Shown one piece after another: positions 19,249-29,149 of a stretch of DNA of 64,000 nt; the first letter of the stretch is position 1, and every line of letters begins with the position of its first letter. The translations under genes and the position numbers were made by a program. The notes under the pieces are model-generated. The model was given only the letters and a program-made list of their open reading frames with translations, had not been told where the DNA came from and searched no databases. The stretch is from Paenibacillus harenae DSM 16969 (GTDB taxonomy: Bacteria > Bacillota > Bacilli > Paenibacillales > Paenibacillaceae): contig NZ_KE383842.1 of the NCBI RefSeq assembly GCF_000422465.1, positions 1,323,845 through 1,387,844 on the forward strand. Direction: 5' to 3'.

Positions 19249-19601
19249 CGAGACTGATTCCCGCTGTTAATATTTTCGAGAAGAGCTTCGATCCGGCTGC
19301 CGTACTCGATGCTGCTGTCAAACTTAAACAGCAGCACGGGCGTGTGGCGAAGCCTCATGCGCTTGCCAAGCTCGGTACGGATATATCCGGTTCCGTTCGA
19401 CAGCGCTTTAAGCGTCGCTTCCTTCTGTTCGTCATTGCCAAGCACGCTTAAATATACTTTCGCTTGCGAAAGGTCGCTTGTCGTCTCAACGCCAGTAACG
19501 GTAATGAAGCCAATTCTCGGATCCTTCAATTCGGTCTGAATGATCTGGCTCAGCTCTTTTTTGATCTGCTCTCCAACCCGTCCTACCCGGATTTTCGCCA
19601 T
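19245..19601 (-). CDS. rbfA: Ribosome-binding factor A
   Basis: 118 residues with the RbfA KH-like fold signature ([32 protein letters not shown]). Helps mature the 16S rRNA 5' end and is needed for 30S assembly. AGAGGTGA precedes the ATG; it follows infB by 7 bases. Confidence 0.95.
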   Translation of the reverse strand: MAKIRVGRVGEQIKKELSQIIQTELKDPRIGFITVTGVETTSDLSQAKVYLSVLGNDEQKEATLKALSNGTGYIRTELGKRMRLRHTPVLLFKFDSSIEYGSRIEALLENINSGNQSR

Positions 19602-19608
19602 GCTATAC

Positions 19609-22236
19609 TCACCTCTCTACGGATTCCATGACAAACGCTTCGATTGTATCCCCTTCTTTAACATCATTGAAGCGCTCAAGCGTAATACCGCATTCGTAGC
19701 CTTGCGCAACCTCTTTGGCGTCATCCTTGAAGCGTTTGAGGGATTCGATTTTGCCGGTGTAAACAACAATGCCGCTGCGGATGAGTCGAGCTTCCGCATT
19801 GCGCGCGATTTTGCCTGAAGTAACCATACAACCGGCTATCGCACCGACCTTTGTCACCTTAAATACGTTACGCACTTCGGCATGGCCGATAACAACCTCT
19901 TTGTAGATCGGATCCAGCATGCCTTTCATAGCCTGCTCAATTTCATCGATGACGTTATAAATGACGCGATGCATGCGTACATCGACTTTTTCCTGCGCGA
20001 TGGTTGCTTCCGCCTGCGGATCCGGCCTTACGTTAAATCCGATAACGATCGCATTGGAGGCTGATGCCAGAATAATATCCGACTCCGTAATCGCTCCGAC
20101 GCCGCTGTGGATAATTTTCACGCGTACGCCTTCGATATCGATTTTAGCGAGCGAGCCTTTAAGCGCTTCGGAAGAACCTTGAACGTCCGCTTTAATAATA
20201 ACGTTCAGATCTTTAATTTCACCATCTTTGATATGGCTATACAGATCGTCAAGCGTGACGCGCGTATTAGCGCCCATCTCGGATTGACGTTGTTTGATGG
20301 AACGGCGGTCTGCGATTGCGCGCGCCTTGCGCTCATCCTCGAATACCATGAACGGATCGCCCGCTTGAGGCACTTCCGTTAAACCTGTAATTTCCACCGG
20401 AGTGGATGGGCCCGCTTCTTTTAAACGGCGTCCTTTATCATTGACCATAGCCCTTATTCGTCCGAAGCAGTTGCCTGCTACGAAGGCATCGCCGATTTTG
20501 AGCGTGCCGTGCTGCACGAGAATACGGGCAACAGGTCCCTTCCCTTTATCAAGTTCTGCTTCGATAACGGTCGCGCGGGCACGCTTGTTAGGATTTGCTT
20601 TATAATCATTCACTTCGGCTACAAGCAAAATCATCTCAAGAAGACTTTCCAAACCGATGCGCTGCTTCGCAGACACCTCGACGAAAATCGTATCGCCGCC
20701 CCACTCTTCAGGCACCAGCTCATACTCCGTCATTTCTTGTTTGATTTTGTCAACGTTCGCCTCAGGCTTATCGATTTTGTTAACCGCAACGATGATTGGC
20801 ACGCCTGCCGCCTTCGCGTGGTTAATCGCTTCAACGGTTTGAGGCATAATGCCGTCATCCGCAGCTACGACAATAATCGTAATATCCGTAACCTGGGCGC
20901 CGCGGGCACGCATGAGCGTAAACGCTTCGTGACCCGGCGTATCCAGGAACGTAATTTTTTTATGGTTAATTTCGACTTGATACGCGCCGATATGCTGTGT
21001 TATGCCGCCAGCTTCTCCGCCTGTTACGTTACTTTTGCGAATAGAGTCAAGAAGCGTTGTTTTACCGTGGTCGACGTGACCCATGATCGTAACGACCGGC
21101 GGGCGAGCAACCAAATCCTCTTCCACATCCGATTCTTCAACGGTTTCGAAGGAATCCTCTTCAACCGGAATTTTCACTTCAACCTCAACGCCGTAATCGC
21201 CGGCGATCAAATGAATCGCATCCATGTCGATTTCTTGGTTGATCGTCGCCATAACGCCAAGGAAAATGAGTTTTTTGATGACTTCCGATGCATCCTTGTG
21301 GAGCAATTTAGCCAAGTCGCCGACGGTCATTGTGCCGCGAACGATAATTTTCTTAGGCGTGTTATCGATTTTCTCGCGGGGAGGCTGCTGCTGGAATCTG
21401 CCGCCGCGGCCTTTAGGTCCACGGTTGTTCCCTTTATAACCGCTATTCCTCGCATCGTCGAACCGCTTATTCTGGTTCGGTCTCGACTTGTTGCGGTCGT
21501 CATTTCCGCGTGTTTGTCCTGCTGCAGGTCTTGATGAATCAAAGGTACGGTTCTGGCCTTGCTGCGCCGGACGGTTAGCTCCGTCTGGACGCGGCGCGCC
21601 TGGACGGCCGGCATTTCCTTGTCCGCTTTGGCCCCCTTGTGGGCTGCGGTTTTGGCCGGATGGTGCCGGACGGTTATTCGTACCGCCGCTTGGACGGTTT
21701 GCGCCTGCGTTTCCTTGACCTTGACGATTTCCTTGTCCGCCCTGTCCTTGCCCCGGACGGTTCGAATTGCCGCCGCCCTGCGCAGGACGGTTATTTCCCG
21801 ATTGCGCTGGTCTGTTGCCTTGTTGACTTGTTGTTCTCTGCTCGCTTTGTTGGTTGGTTTGTGTTTTCGTATTAATAGAATTCATAGGCCCCTGTCTGTC
21901 TTGATTTGGATTTTTGTTTCCTTGCACTTGCTGCCCCTGAGGCTTCCGTCCCTGCTGCTGCGATTGCGGCCGGTTTGCAGCCGGTTGAGCGGAAGAAACG
22001 GATGCGCTCGTTGTGTCCTGTGCCCGTTTTGCGGCTGCATTCGCTTTGATATCGCGGAAGAACCCCTCAACCTTTTGCACCATTGCCGTTTCCATGACGC
22101 TCATATGGTTATTAACAGGCAAGTTAAGTCTTTTAAGAATCGTAATAATTTCTTTGCTGCTCATATTTAGCGATTTTGCGTACTCATATACGCGCAGCTT
22201 ATCTTTATTGTCCTTGCTGTCTTGTTTATTCTCCAA
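19609..22236 (-). CDS. infB: Translation initiation factor IF-2
   Basis: 875 residues. An N-terminal IF2_N domain ([19 protein letters not shown]) is followed by a ~220-residue low-complexity linker rich in Q, N, G, R and P (about 68-290). A second IF2_N domain comes next (~300-350), then the GTPase with [12 protein letters not shown] (about 385), DTPGHEAF and NKIDKP. Domains II, III and IV with the fMet-tRNA-binding C2 module end the protein. Brings initiator tRNA to the 30S subunit. The start is TTG with GGAGGTGG upstream, and it overlaps ylxQ by 11 bases. Confidence 0.96.
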   Translation of the reverse strand: MENKQDSKDNKDKLRVYEYAKSLNMSSKEIITILKRLNLPVNNHMSVMETAMVQKVEGFFRDIKANAAAKRAQDTTSASVSSAQPAANRPQSQQQGRKPQGQQVQGNKNPNQDRQGPMNSINTKTQTNQQSEQRTTSQQGNRPAQSGNNRPAQGGGNSNRPGQGQGGQGNRQGQGNAGANRPSGGTNNRPAPSGQNRSPQGGQSGQGNAGRPGAPRPDGANRPAQQGQNRTFDSSRPAAGQTRGNDDRNKSRPNQNKRFDDARNSGYKGNNRGPKGRGGRFQQQPPREKIDNTPKKIIVRGTMTVGDLAKLLHKDASEVIKKLIFLGVMATINQEIDMDAIHLIAGDYGVEVEVKIPVEEDSFETVEESDVEEDLVARPPVVTIMGHVDHGKTTLLDSIRKSNVTGGEAGGITQHIGAYQVEINHKKITFLDTPGHEAFTLMRARGAQVTDITIIVVAADDGIMPQTVEAINHAKAAGVPIIVAVNKIDKPEANVDKIKQEMTEYELVPEEWGGDTIFVEVSAKQRIGLESLLEMILLVAEVNDYKANPNKRARATVIEAELDKGKGPVARILVQHGTLKIGDAFVAGNCFGRIRAMVNDKGRRLKEAGPSTPVEITGLTEVPQAGDPFMVFEDERKARAIADRRSIKQRQSEMGANTRVTLDDLYSHIKDGEIKDLNVIIKADVQGSSEALKGSLAKIDIEGVRVKIIHSGVGAITESDIILASASNAIVIGFNVRPDPQAEATIAQEKVDVRMHRVIYNVIDEIEQAMKGMLDPIYKEVVIGHAEVRNVFKVTKVGAIAGCMVTSGKIARNAEARLIRSGIVVYTGKIESLKRFKDDAKEVAQGYECGITLERFNDVKEGDTIEAFVMESVER

Positions 22237-22558
22237 TATGATCCACCTCCGTATTATGGCTCAGATGACTCGCAATCATTTTTCCGAATTGCGCATCGGT
22301 TACCGCAAGCACAACGCGTTCTGGCTTACCAATCGCCCTTCCCAGCTGCTCACGGTCGAATGCTTCGGCGAGTTGTATTCCGTAGGTGCTGCATTTGTCT
22401 CGAAACTTTTTCTTAGTATTGAGCGAAGCGTCTCCAGCAATAATAACAAGATACGCTTGTTTATTCCGGACCGCCTTGAGCACGATTTCATCGCCGGTTA
22501 TCAGCTTGCCGGCCCGCATTGCCATGCCAAGCTGCGATAAGCTCTTATTCTGCTTCAT
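22226..22558 (-). CDS. ylxQ: L7Ae-family RNA-binding protein YlxQ
   Basis: 110-residue member of the L7Ae/L30e/S12e/Gadd45 family ([24 protein letters not shown] at the start, split here by function: the G of RAGKL and the E/K of the RNA-contact loop). Probably binds kink-turn RNA. Overlaps rnpM by 14 bases and infB by 11, so the three are translationally coupled. Confidence 0.88.
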   Translation of the reverse strand: MKQNKSLSQLGMAMRAGKLITGDEIVLKAVRNKQAYLVIIAGDASLNTKKKFRDKCSTYGIQLAEAFDREQLGRAIGKPERVVLAVTDAQFGKMIASHLSHNTEVDHIGE

Positions 22559-22859
22559 CGCTTATCAGCTCCTTGTTGGCATGAAACTGTTCTTCCACCG
22601 CGACGAAGTCCTGCTCCAATTGGTCGTATATATGTTCACCCACAGGCTGTTTAAGCGCCCGGTCCAGCGCCTTTGATTTTTTCGCCAGTTTGAAGCAGCT
22701 TACTTTGCCGCACAAATAAGCGCCGCGGCCCGCTTTCTTGCCTGTCAGGTCAATTTGCACCTCTTCGGCCGGTGTCCGCACAACCCGGATGAGTTCCTTC
22801 TTCGGCATCATCTCCTGACAAGCGACGCATTTGCGAAGCGGTACTTTTCTCGGTCTCAC
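22545..22859 (-). CDS. rnpM: YlxR-family RNase P modulator RnpM
   Basis: 104 residues, DUF448/YlxR. Motifs: RKCVACQEMMPKKELIRVV (two cysteines in CVAC), GRGAYLCGK. YlxR proteins were linked to RNase P modulation in B. subtilis. The GTG start follows GAGGAGGGG. Always found between nusA and infB in Firmicutes, as here. Confidence 0.9.
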   Translation of the reverse strand: MRPRKVPLRKCVACQEMMPKKELIRVVRTPAEEVQIDLTGKKAGRGAYLCGKVSCFKLAKKSKALDRALKQPVGEHIYDQLEQDFVAVEEQFHANKELISDEAE

Positions 22860-22903
22860 CGTACACCCCTCCTCTGCCAGCTGAATTGACGTATATTGCT
22901 CTA

Positions 22904-24001
22904 TTAATCGATGGAAATCGAGTCCTGATGCATAACCGTCGTGAGAGATTTCGGACGGCCGAACTCCTGCTCCGCCTGCGTCTCGCTTTTTATATCGATT
23001 TTCCAGCCGGTAAGCTTAGCGGCTAGCCGCGCGTTCTGGCCTTTAATTCCGATCGCAAGCGATAACTGGTAATCGGGAACGATTACCCGGGCCATCTTCT
23101 CCTGCTCGTACACGATGACCTCGAGCACCTTCGAAGGGCTGAGCGCATTCGCCACGTATTCATCGACATTCTCGGACCAACGAACGATATCGATTTTTTC
23201 GCCTTTCAGCTCGTTTACGATCGTTTGTACGCGCAGCCCTTTTTGGCCGACGCAGGAGCCGACCGGATCAACCTCGGAATTCCGGGAATGCACGGCGATC
23301 TTGGAGCGGAAGCCGGCTTCGCGGGCGACGGAACGAATTTCGACGACACCATCATAAATTTCAGGCACCTCTAGCTCGAACAAACGTTTTAACAGGCCGG
23401 GATGAGTCCGAGATAAAATAATTTGGGGACCTTTCGTCGTATTCTCCACTTTCGTGATATACGACTTCACGCGGTCGCCGTGCTTGAACTTATCCGTAGG
23501 CATTAATTCAGTTAAAGGCAGGACTGCTTCGACTTTCCCGAGATCCACGAACAGATTGCGTACATCCTGACGCTGGACAATGCCGTTCACGATATCCTCT
23601 TCCTTATCGATAAATGCGTTGTAGATCAATCCGCGTTCAGCCTCGCGAATGCGCTGCGTCACAACCTGCTTGGCCGTCTGCGCGGCAATTCGCCCGAAAT
23701 CCCTGGGCGTTACTTCGATTTCCGCCACATCGTCAAGCTGATAATGCGGATTGATTTCACGCGACGCTTCCACCGAAATTTCCAGACGCGGATCCAGCAC
23801 TTCATCTACGACCGTCTTGCGTGCATATACTTTAATAACGCCGGTATGACGATTAATATCGACACGAACGTTCTGCGCGGTATTAAAATTGCGCTTGTAG
23901 CTGGAAATCAGCGCAGCTTCTATCGCTTCCAGGAGCACATCCTTGGTAATCCCCTTGTCTCTTTCAATTTCCTGTAACGCTTCAATAAAATCCATGCTCA
24001 T
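22904..24001 (-). CDS. nusA: Transcription termination/antitermination factor NusA
   Basis: 365 residues: RNA polymerase-binding N-terminal domain (1-125), S1 domain (about 135-200), and two KH domains ending with [26 protein letters not shown]. No C-terminal acidic repeats, as usual in Firmicutes. Binds RNA polymerase, promotes pausing and weak-terminator function. First ATG used; GGGGGAG lies 10 bases upstream. A candidate NusA-dependent attenuator lies in the leader of this operon. Confidence 0.96.
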   Translation of the reverse strand: MSMDFIEALQEIERDKGITKDVLLEAIEAALISSYKRNFNTAQNVRVDINRHTGVIKVYARKTVVDEVLDPRLEISVEASREINPHYQLDDVAEIEVTPRDFGRIAAQTAKQVVTQRIREAERGLIYNAFIDKEEDIVNGIVQRQDVRNLFVDLGKVEAVLPLTELMPTDKFKHGDRVKSYITKVENTTKGPQIILSRTHPGLLKRLFELEVPEIYDGVVEIRSVAREAGFRSKIAVHSRNSEVDPVGSCVGQKGLRVQTIVNELKGEKIDIVRWSENVDEYVANALSPSKVLEVIVYEQEKMARVIVPDYQLSLAIGIKGQNARLAAKLTGWKIDIKSETQAEQEFGRPKSLTTVMHQDSISID

Positions 24002-24052
24002 TGGAACGGAGCTCCCCCTTTCAATATATAAAACAAGCAGAAACGCCTGTCA

Positions 24053-24072
24053 GCGTCCTTATCAGAGGACGC
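24053..24072 (-). repeat. Perfect hairpin upstream of nusA
   Basis: 7-bp perfect stem GCGTCCT/AGGACGC with a 6-base loop, about 50 bases before the nusA start. No U tract follows. Confidence 0.6.
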
Positions 24073-24087
24073 AAACCGTTTCGCGGA

Positions 24088-24134
24088 GAATTCTAAGCGC
24101 ATATAAGTGTAGAACTTATAAATTCTTAGAATTC
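24088..24134 (-). repeat. 47-base imperfect palindrome between rimP and nusA
   Basis: Outer 10-bp perfect arms GAATTCTAAG/CTTAGAATTC (24088-24097, 24125-24134), a 4x4 internal loop, inner 7-bp arms TATAAGT/ACTTATA (24102-24108, 24114-24120) and a 5-base loop. No U tract follows in the transcript, so it is not a standard terminator. It could be an RNase processing site or a stabilising structure within the operon. Confidence 0.7.
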
Positions 24135-24167
24135 AAGTAAAAGCGATTGCTTCTATATTAAAATCGA

Positions 24168-24629
24168 TTAAAACACGATGGCCAATCTCGCGCTCGCAAC
24201 CTTCGTGTAAGGAATCGTATAATCCTTTTTACCGGTCCGGACAACCGCATTTTCCCCGTCAAATGAAAGCAGCAGCCCCTCGAATTCCTTAGCGCCGCTA
24301 ATCGGTTCATATGTCGTTAGGAAAACATGCTTGCCGACAGCCTTCCGTACGTCTTCATCTTTCTTCAGAGGACGCTCCGCCCCCGGCGAAGATACCTCCA
24401 GAAAATAAGCGTCGCTAATCGGATCGTTCTTATCCAGTTGCTCGCTGACGTACTCGCTGATCCGGCCGCAATCGTCAATATCGATACCGCCTTCTTTATC
24501 CACGAATATACGAAGGAAGTAGTTGCTGCCTTCCTTGACGTATTCGATATCAACCAGTTCAAATCCATTGCTGCTGAGATACGGCTGTACCATTTCCTCA
24601 ACGGCGGTTTTGATTTTGGGTATGCTCAA
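24168..24629 (-). CDS. rimP: Ribosome maturation factor RimP
   Basis: 153 residues: N-terminal RimP domain (FELVDIEYVKEGSNYFLRIF, DDCGRISEYVS, FLEVSSPGAERPLKK) and a C-terminal SH3-like domain (~85-150). Required for 30S maturation. The start is TTG with GGGAGG 10 bases upstream. First gene of the nusA operon. Confidence 0.94.
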   Translation of the reverse strand: MSIPKIKTAVEEMVQPYLSSNGFELVDIEYVKEGSNYFLRIFVDKEGGIDIDDCGRISEYVSEQLDKNDPISDAYFLEVSSPGAERPLKKDEDVRKAVGKHVFLTTYEPISGAKEFEGLLLSFDGENAVVRTGKKDYTIPYTKVASARLAIVF

Positions 24630-24672
24630 ATTCAGTTGACCTCCCGTTTATACGTGCTATGCCATTTTGCTG

Positions 24673-24707
24673 AATACAAAACGTAAAGAGTGGGTTTCCC
24701 CACTCTT
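24673..24707 (-). terminator. Hairpin with broken U tract in the rimP-nusA leader (polC terminator and/or attenuator)
   Basis: Perfect 9-bp stem AAGAGTGGG/CCCACTCTT (24699-24707 with 24686-24694) closed by a GAAA tetraloop, then TACGTTTTG, an interrupted U tract. It lies downstream of the rimP promoter (transcription start near 24738), so it is inside the operon leader and also downstream of polC. It could therefore both end polC transcription and attenuate its own operon. Confidence 0.75.
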
Positions 24708-24744
24708 CTGCATCAAAGTCTTTATCATCATCATTGCCAGAAAA

Positions 24745-24773
24745 ATTATAACATAACCGCATAAGTGTGACAA
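24745..24773 (-). promoter_or_regulatory. SigA promoter of the rimP-nusA-infB operon
   Basis: TTGTCA (24768-24773), 17-base spacer, TATAAT (24745-24750), minus strand: one of the best SigA matches in the window. It starts only about 25 bases after the polC stop. Confidence 0.82.
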
Positions 24774-24798
24774 GAAATCTTTTCTAATCCAACCAGCA

Positions 24799-27700
24799 TT
24801 AGAACAACGAAAGCTGGTTGGATTCAGGCAATCCGCGGAAGCAGCCCATGCTGCCGAGCACCTCGACGATCGTCTTGGTCGCCTTCGATTTCATTTGGAA
24901 ATCCTCAATCGACAGAAACTCGCCCTCTTCTCTCGATGCGGCAATATTGCGCGCGGCGTTATCCCCAATCCCGGCGATCGCGGCGAATGGAGGGATCAAG
25001 GAGTCGCCCTCCACGAGAAACTTCGTCGCATCTGAACGATATAGGTCGATCGGTTTGAAGGAGTAGCCCCGAGCCGTCATTTCAAGCGACATTTCCAGCT
25101 GCGATACCATGTTTTTCTCCTTCGGCAGCGCATTGAAGCCCTTCGCCTCGATTTCGATCAGCTTCCGCAGGATCGCATCGTAGCCTTGGCACAGCAGCTC
25201 CAGGTCGAAATCATCGGCTCTTACCGTGAAGTAAGTGGCATAATACTCGATCGGATAATAAAGCTTGAAGTAAGCGGTCCGGACAGCGGAAATGACATAA
25301 GCGGCGGCATGCGCCTTCGGAAACATGTATTCAATGCGCAAGCAAGAATCAATGTACCATTGCGGCACCTTGCAGCGCTTCATTTCCTCGATCCATTCCG
25401 GCGTTAGCCCTTTACCTTTACGTACGCTCTCCGTAATTTTGAACGCAAGGCCTGCATCCATACCGGCTTTATAGATCAAATAAAGCATTATATCGTCACG
25501 ACAGCCGATAACCGTCTTAATGTTGCAGGTGCCGTTCTTAATCAGCTCCTGGGCATTGCCGAGCCAAACGCCGGTTCCGTGCGACAAGCCGGAGATTTGC
25601 AGCAAGTCGGCAAAGGACGATGGCTGCGTCTCCTGAAGCATCTGCCGGACAAATTTTGTTCCCATTTCGGGGACGCCGTAGGTGGCCACGGCGGAGCGGA
25701 TCGCTTCCGGAGTGACGCCAAGCGCTGTCGTCGAGTTGAACATACTCATGACCTTAGGGTCATTCATCGGAATGGTTGTCGGATCAACCCCCGTCAGATC
25801 CTGCAGCATCCGCATCATCGTCGGATCATCGTGCCCCAGAATATCAAGCTTCAGCAGATTCTCGTCGAAGGCATGATAGTCAAAATGGGTCGTTTTCCAT
25901 TCCGCGTTCACATCATCCGCCGGATATTGCACCGGCGTAATGTCTTCGACCTCAATGTAATCGGGAACGACGACAATGCCGCCCGGATGCTGCCCCGTGC
26001 TGCGTTTCACTCCCGTACAGCCGCTTGCAAGTCTCGCGAGCTCGGCGCCGCGCCATTTCTTGTTATGCTCCTCTTCGAATTTCTTTGCGAAGCCGTAGGC
26101 GGTTTTCTCTGCAACCGTACCGATCGTGCCTGCGCGGAATACGCTTTTCTCGCCGAATATCTCCTTCGTGAAATTATGCGCGATCGGCTGATAATCGCCC
26201 GAGAAGTTAAGATCGATATCGGGAACCTTGTCGCCCTTGAAGCCAAGGAAGGTTTCGAACGGAATATCCTGCCCTTCGCCTTTCATCGGCTGGCCGCAAT
26301 TCGGACATAGCTTGTCCGGCAGGTCAAAGCCGCTCGGAACGCTTCCGTCCAAAAACCATTCGCTGTGGCGGCAATCCGAATTTTTGCACAAATAATGGGC
26401 CGGCAGCGGATTAACCTCGGATATGCCGAGGAACAACGCAACGACGGAAGAACCGACGGAGCCCCTGGATCCTACGAGATAGCCGTCCGCATTCGACTTC
26501 TTAACGAGCTTCTCCGAGATGAGATAGTTCGCCGAAAACTTATATTTAATAATAGGAATGAGTTCTTTCTCGAGCCGGTCGATGACGACCTGCGGGAGTT
26601 CTTCGCCATACATGGATTTTGCCGTGTCGTAGCAGGTGTTGCGGATCTCTTCATCCGCGCCTTCGATATTCGGAGCGAACAGCCCGGTAGGAAACATATC
26701 GTATGGCTCGAACCGGTCCGCCAGTTCATTCGTGTTCGTGATCACAACCTCGCGCGCCCTTGCTTCGCCCAGAAATGCAAACTCGGCAAGCATCTCGTCC
26801 GTTGTTCGAAAATGCGCATCCGGCTTGCGCATTCCTTTTAAAGGACTGAAGCCCGTTATGCCATGGATCGTAATATCACGGTACATTTTGTCCCGCGGGT
26901 TTAAATAATGGACATTCCCCGTCGCGATAACCGGCTTGCCAAGCTCGTCTCCGATTTGGCAAACCCGTCTCAGCGCCTGTTCGATTTCGGCGCGGCTTCC
27001 GACGAGGCCCTTCTCGACGAGATGCATGTAGAAATCAATCGGCTGAATCTCAAGCACGTCATAGAAACGGGCGACCTCCACCGCTTCCTCCTGCGATTTA
27101 TTCAGCACCGTCTCGAAAAACTCGCTCTTCTCGCAGCCGGAAATGACGAGCAAGCCTTCCCGAAGTTCGGTGAGCTTGCTCTTCGGAATCGTTGCTACCC
27201 TCTTGAAATATTCGGTATGGGATAAGGAAATGAGCTTGAACAGATTTTTTTTGCCAACTGCGTTTAACGCATAAATATTGCAATGGAACGGCCGAGTATT
27301 CGATAAATCAATGCCGACATAATCGTTTAATTGATGCAGGTTCGTTATATTGCGTTCCGCTGCATCGGCAATAAGACCGTATAAAATGCCGCCCAACGCC
27401 AGGGAATCGTCCACGGCGCGGTGATGATTTTCAAGACTGATCTTGTATTTGTCGGCCAGCGTATTCAACCTATGGTTTTTGAGAGACGGATGAATAAACC
27501 GGGCCAGCTCCAGCGTATCCAAAACCGGATTTTTAAGCTCCGGCATGCCCAGCGCCTTGCAGTTCGCTTGGATAAAGCCGATATCGAATCTGGCATTATG
27601 CGCGACAAGCACGTCGTCGCCGATGAATTCCACGAACTCCCTCAGCTTAGGCTCAAGCTCAGGCTGTCCTTTCACCATATCATCCGTTATGTTCGTAAGC

Positions 27701-29106
27701 TGCTGGATATGATAAGGAATCTTTTCGTGCGGGTCAATAAGGGTGGAGAAACGGTCGATTTCTTTACCGTCCCGCATTTTCACGCCGGCGAGCTCGATGA
27801 TCTTATTATTAATAACGGACAATCCTGTCGTCTCGATATCGAACACGATGTATGTTGCCGCAGCGAGCGGTTCAGGCCTTGATTCCAGTACCATCGGCAC
27901 CGCATCGTTTACGACATTCGCTTCCACGCCGAACAGTACTTTAATGCCGTGCTTTTTGGCTGCCTTATTGGCGTCGGGGTAACACTGCACATTGCTGTGG
28001 TCGGTAACCGCAATCGCTTTGTGCCCCCACTTCGCAGCCGTTTTGATGTACGCGTCTACGGGGGTGACCGCATCCATGACGCTCATTGTCGTATGAAGAT
28101 GAAACTCCACCCTCTTTTCTTCGGCCTTATCCATACGGTCAGGCGGCGCCTTGACTTCATGCAAATCATTCGGCATCATGACGAGCTCCGGCTCCTGCAT
28201 GAACCGGTCATATTCGATCCGGCCGCGCGCCTTGACCCATTTGCCGTTCGCAAGCTGATTCAATATTTTTACATCGTCCTTCGTTTTGGCGAACATCTTC
28301 ATGGCAATCGAATCCGAGAAGTCGGTTACGTTGAAGGTAAACAAAGTGCTGCCGTTGCGCAGCTCCTTCACATCAAGCCCGAATACGGCTCCCTGCACCG
28401 TAATTTTCTTCTCTTCCTCAACGATATTCATAAGCGGGACGGGTACTTCCTTAATGTCGTAGCCGACGGCAAGCCTTACTTCGCCTTCATCCTCAGGCTC
28501 CGATTCGGACTGGGAGCTAGCCATGAGCTGTTGAACGAATTCCCGGTCCTCCTGAACCATCTTAAGCGCATGCTCGTCGTAAATCTCCTGCCTCGCCTCG
28601 CTTACCATCATCTTCACTCTGCATGAACGACCGAAATAAGTGTTGTAAAAACGAATGATTTCATCGTCCAGACGTTTCTTGCGGGCAAGCTCTAAGCCGG
28701 TATTATCAAGCAGCGACAAGATCAATAGATCGCCTTCCGCCTCGATTTGCGCTTTCTGCAGCCATCCGTTAACGGAGGCGATTTCGCGCTGCACCCATTC
28801 GATAAATAACCCCCAGTATTGGAGGAGGATCGATTCGGTCTCTATGACCGGATCATACAATAGTTGAAAAGAAATAGAAGATATATGCTCGAATTTCATT
28901 CGTACGGCTTGACATAAACCGTTATAGGCCTGTAAAGGAACCATGGACGTTTTGCGGATGCAAAACGTCCATTCCCGATTGCTGTTGCTTACGATAACCT
29001 GATCGATATATCCGTCTTGAAAATATTGCAGGATAAGATCCTGCGGCAGCTCCGCATGCTGCAATAGCAGCTCGAAACGCTGCCGCTTGTCTGCGGTTTG
29101 GCTCAT
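24799..29106 (-). CDS. polC: DNA polymerase III alpha subunit, PolC type
   Basis: 1435 residues, the usual PolC length. Order: N-terminal domain, OB fold (~235-330), PHP domain (FHLHTTMSVMDA, AVTDHSN) and the inserted DnaQ-type 3'-5' exonuclease (FDIETTGLSVINNKIIELAG, about 420-590). The polymerase palm (PDIDLNFSGDYQ, with the catalytic acidic residues) and the C-terminal helix-hairpin-helix follow. A CxxC-type zinc site (CKNSDC...CPNCGQ) precedes the palm. Main replicative polymerase of low-GC Gram-positives. The ATG follows AGGAGTG. Intact. Confidence 0.97.
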   Translation of the reverse strand: MSQTADKRQRFELLLQHAELPQDLILQYFQDGYIDQVIVSNSNREWTFCIRKTSMVPLQAYNGLCQAVRMKFEHISSISFQLLYDPVIETESILLQYWGLFIEWVQREIASVNGWLQKAQIEAEGDLLILSLLDNTGLELARKKRLDDEIIRFYNTYFGRSCRVKMMVSEARQEIYDEHALKMVQEDREFVQQLMASSQSESEPEDEGEVRLAVGYDIKEVPVPLMNIVEEEKKITVQGAVFGLDVKELRNGSTLFTFNVTDFSDSIAMKMFAKTKDDVKILNQLANGKWVKARGRIEYDRFMQEPELVMMPNDLHEVKAPPDRMDKAEEKRVEFHLHTTMSVMDAVTPVDAYIKTAAKWGHKAIAVTDHSNVQCYPDANKAAKKHGIKVLFGVEANVVNDAVPMVLESRPEPLAAATYIVFDIETTGLSVINNKIIELAGVKMRDGKEIDRFSTLIDPHEKIPYHIQQLTNITDDMVKGQPELEPKLREFVEFIGDDVLVAHNARFDIGFIQANCKALGMPELKNPVLDTLELARFIHPSLKNHRLNTLADKYKISLENHHRAVDDSLALGGILYGLIADAAERNITNLHQLNDYVGIDLSNTRPFHCNIYALNAVGKKNLFKLISLSHTEYFKRVATIPKSKLTELREGLLVISGCEKSEFFETVLNKSQEEAVEVARFYDVLEIQPIDFYMHLVEKGLVGSRAEIEQALRRVCQIGDELGKPVIATGNVHYLNPRDKMYRDITIHGITGFSPLKGMRKPDAHFRTTDEMLAEFAFLGEARAREVVITNTNELADRFEPYDMFPTGLFAPNIEGADEEIRNTCYDTAKSMYGEELPQVVIDRLEKELIPIIKYKFSANYLISEKLVKKSNADGYLVGSRGSVGSSVVALFLGISEVNPLPAHYLCKNSDCRHSEWFLDGSVPSGFDLPDKLCPNCGQPMKGEGQDIPFETFLGFKGDKVPDIDLNFSGDYQPIAHNFTKEIFGEKSVFRAGTIGTVAEKTAYGFAKKFEEEHNKKWRGAELARLASGCTGVKRSTGQHPGGIVVVPDYIEVEDITPVQYPADDVNAEWKTTHFDYHAFDENLLKLDILGHDDPTMMRMLQDLTGVDPTTIPMNDPKVMSMFNSTTALGVTPEAIRSAVATYGVPEMGTKFVRQMLQETQPSSFADLLQISGLSHGTGVWLGNAQELIKNGTCNIKTVIGCRDDIMLYLIYKAGMDAGLAFKITESVRKGKGLTPEWIEEMKRCKVPQWYIDSCLRIEYMFPKAHAAAYVISAVRTAYFKLYYPIEYYATYFTVRADDFDLELLCQGYDAILRKLIEIEAKGFNALPKEKNMVSQLEMSLEMTARGYSFKPIDLYRSDATKFLVEGDSLIPPFAAIAGIGDNAARNIAASREEGEFLSIEDFQMKSKATKTIVEVLGSMGCFRGLPESNQLSLF

Positions 29107-29149
29107 ATGGGTACACTCCTTAAGATCCGAACCGAACTAGCTTCAGTTC

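Noticed and set aside
20509..21534. 341-residue open frame on the plus strand
   Set aside because: Lies fully antisense to infB, has Arg/His/Phe-rich composition typical of shadow frames and no ribosome site or family similarity.
21366..22035. Possible DNA tandem repeat or CRISPR-like array
   Set aside because: Repeated words are at the amino-acid level in the IF-2 linker; spacing and bases are irregular, and the frame stays open.
27949..28626. 225-residue plus-strand frame, and another at 25579-26310
   Set aside because: Both are antisense to polC coding sequence without recognisable domains.
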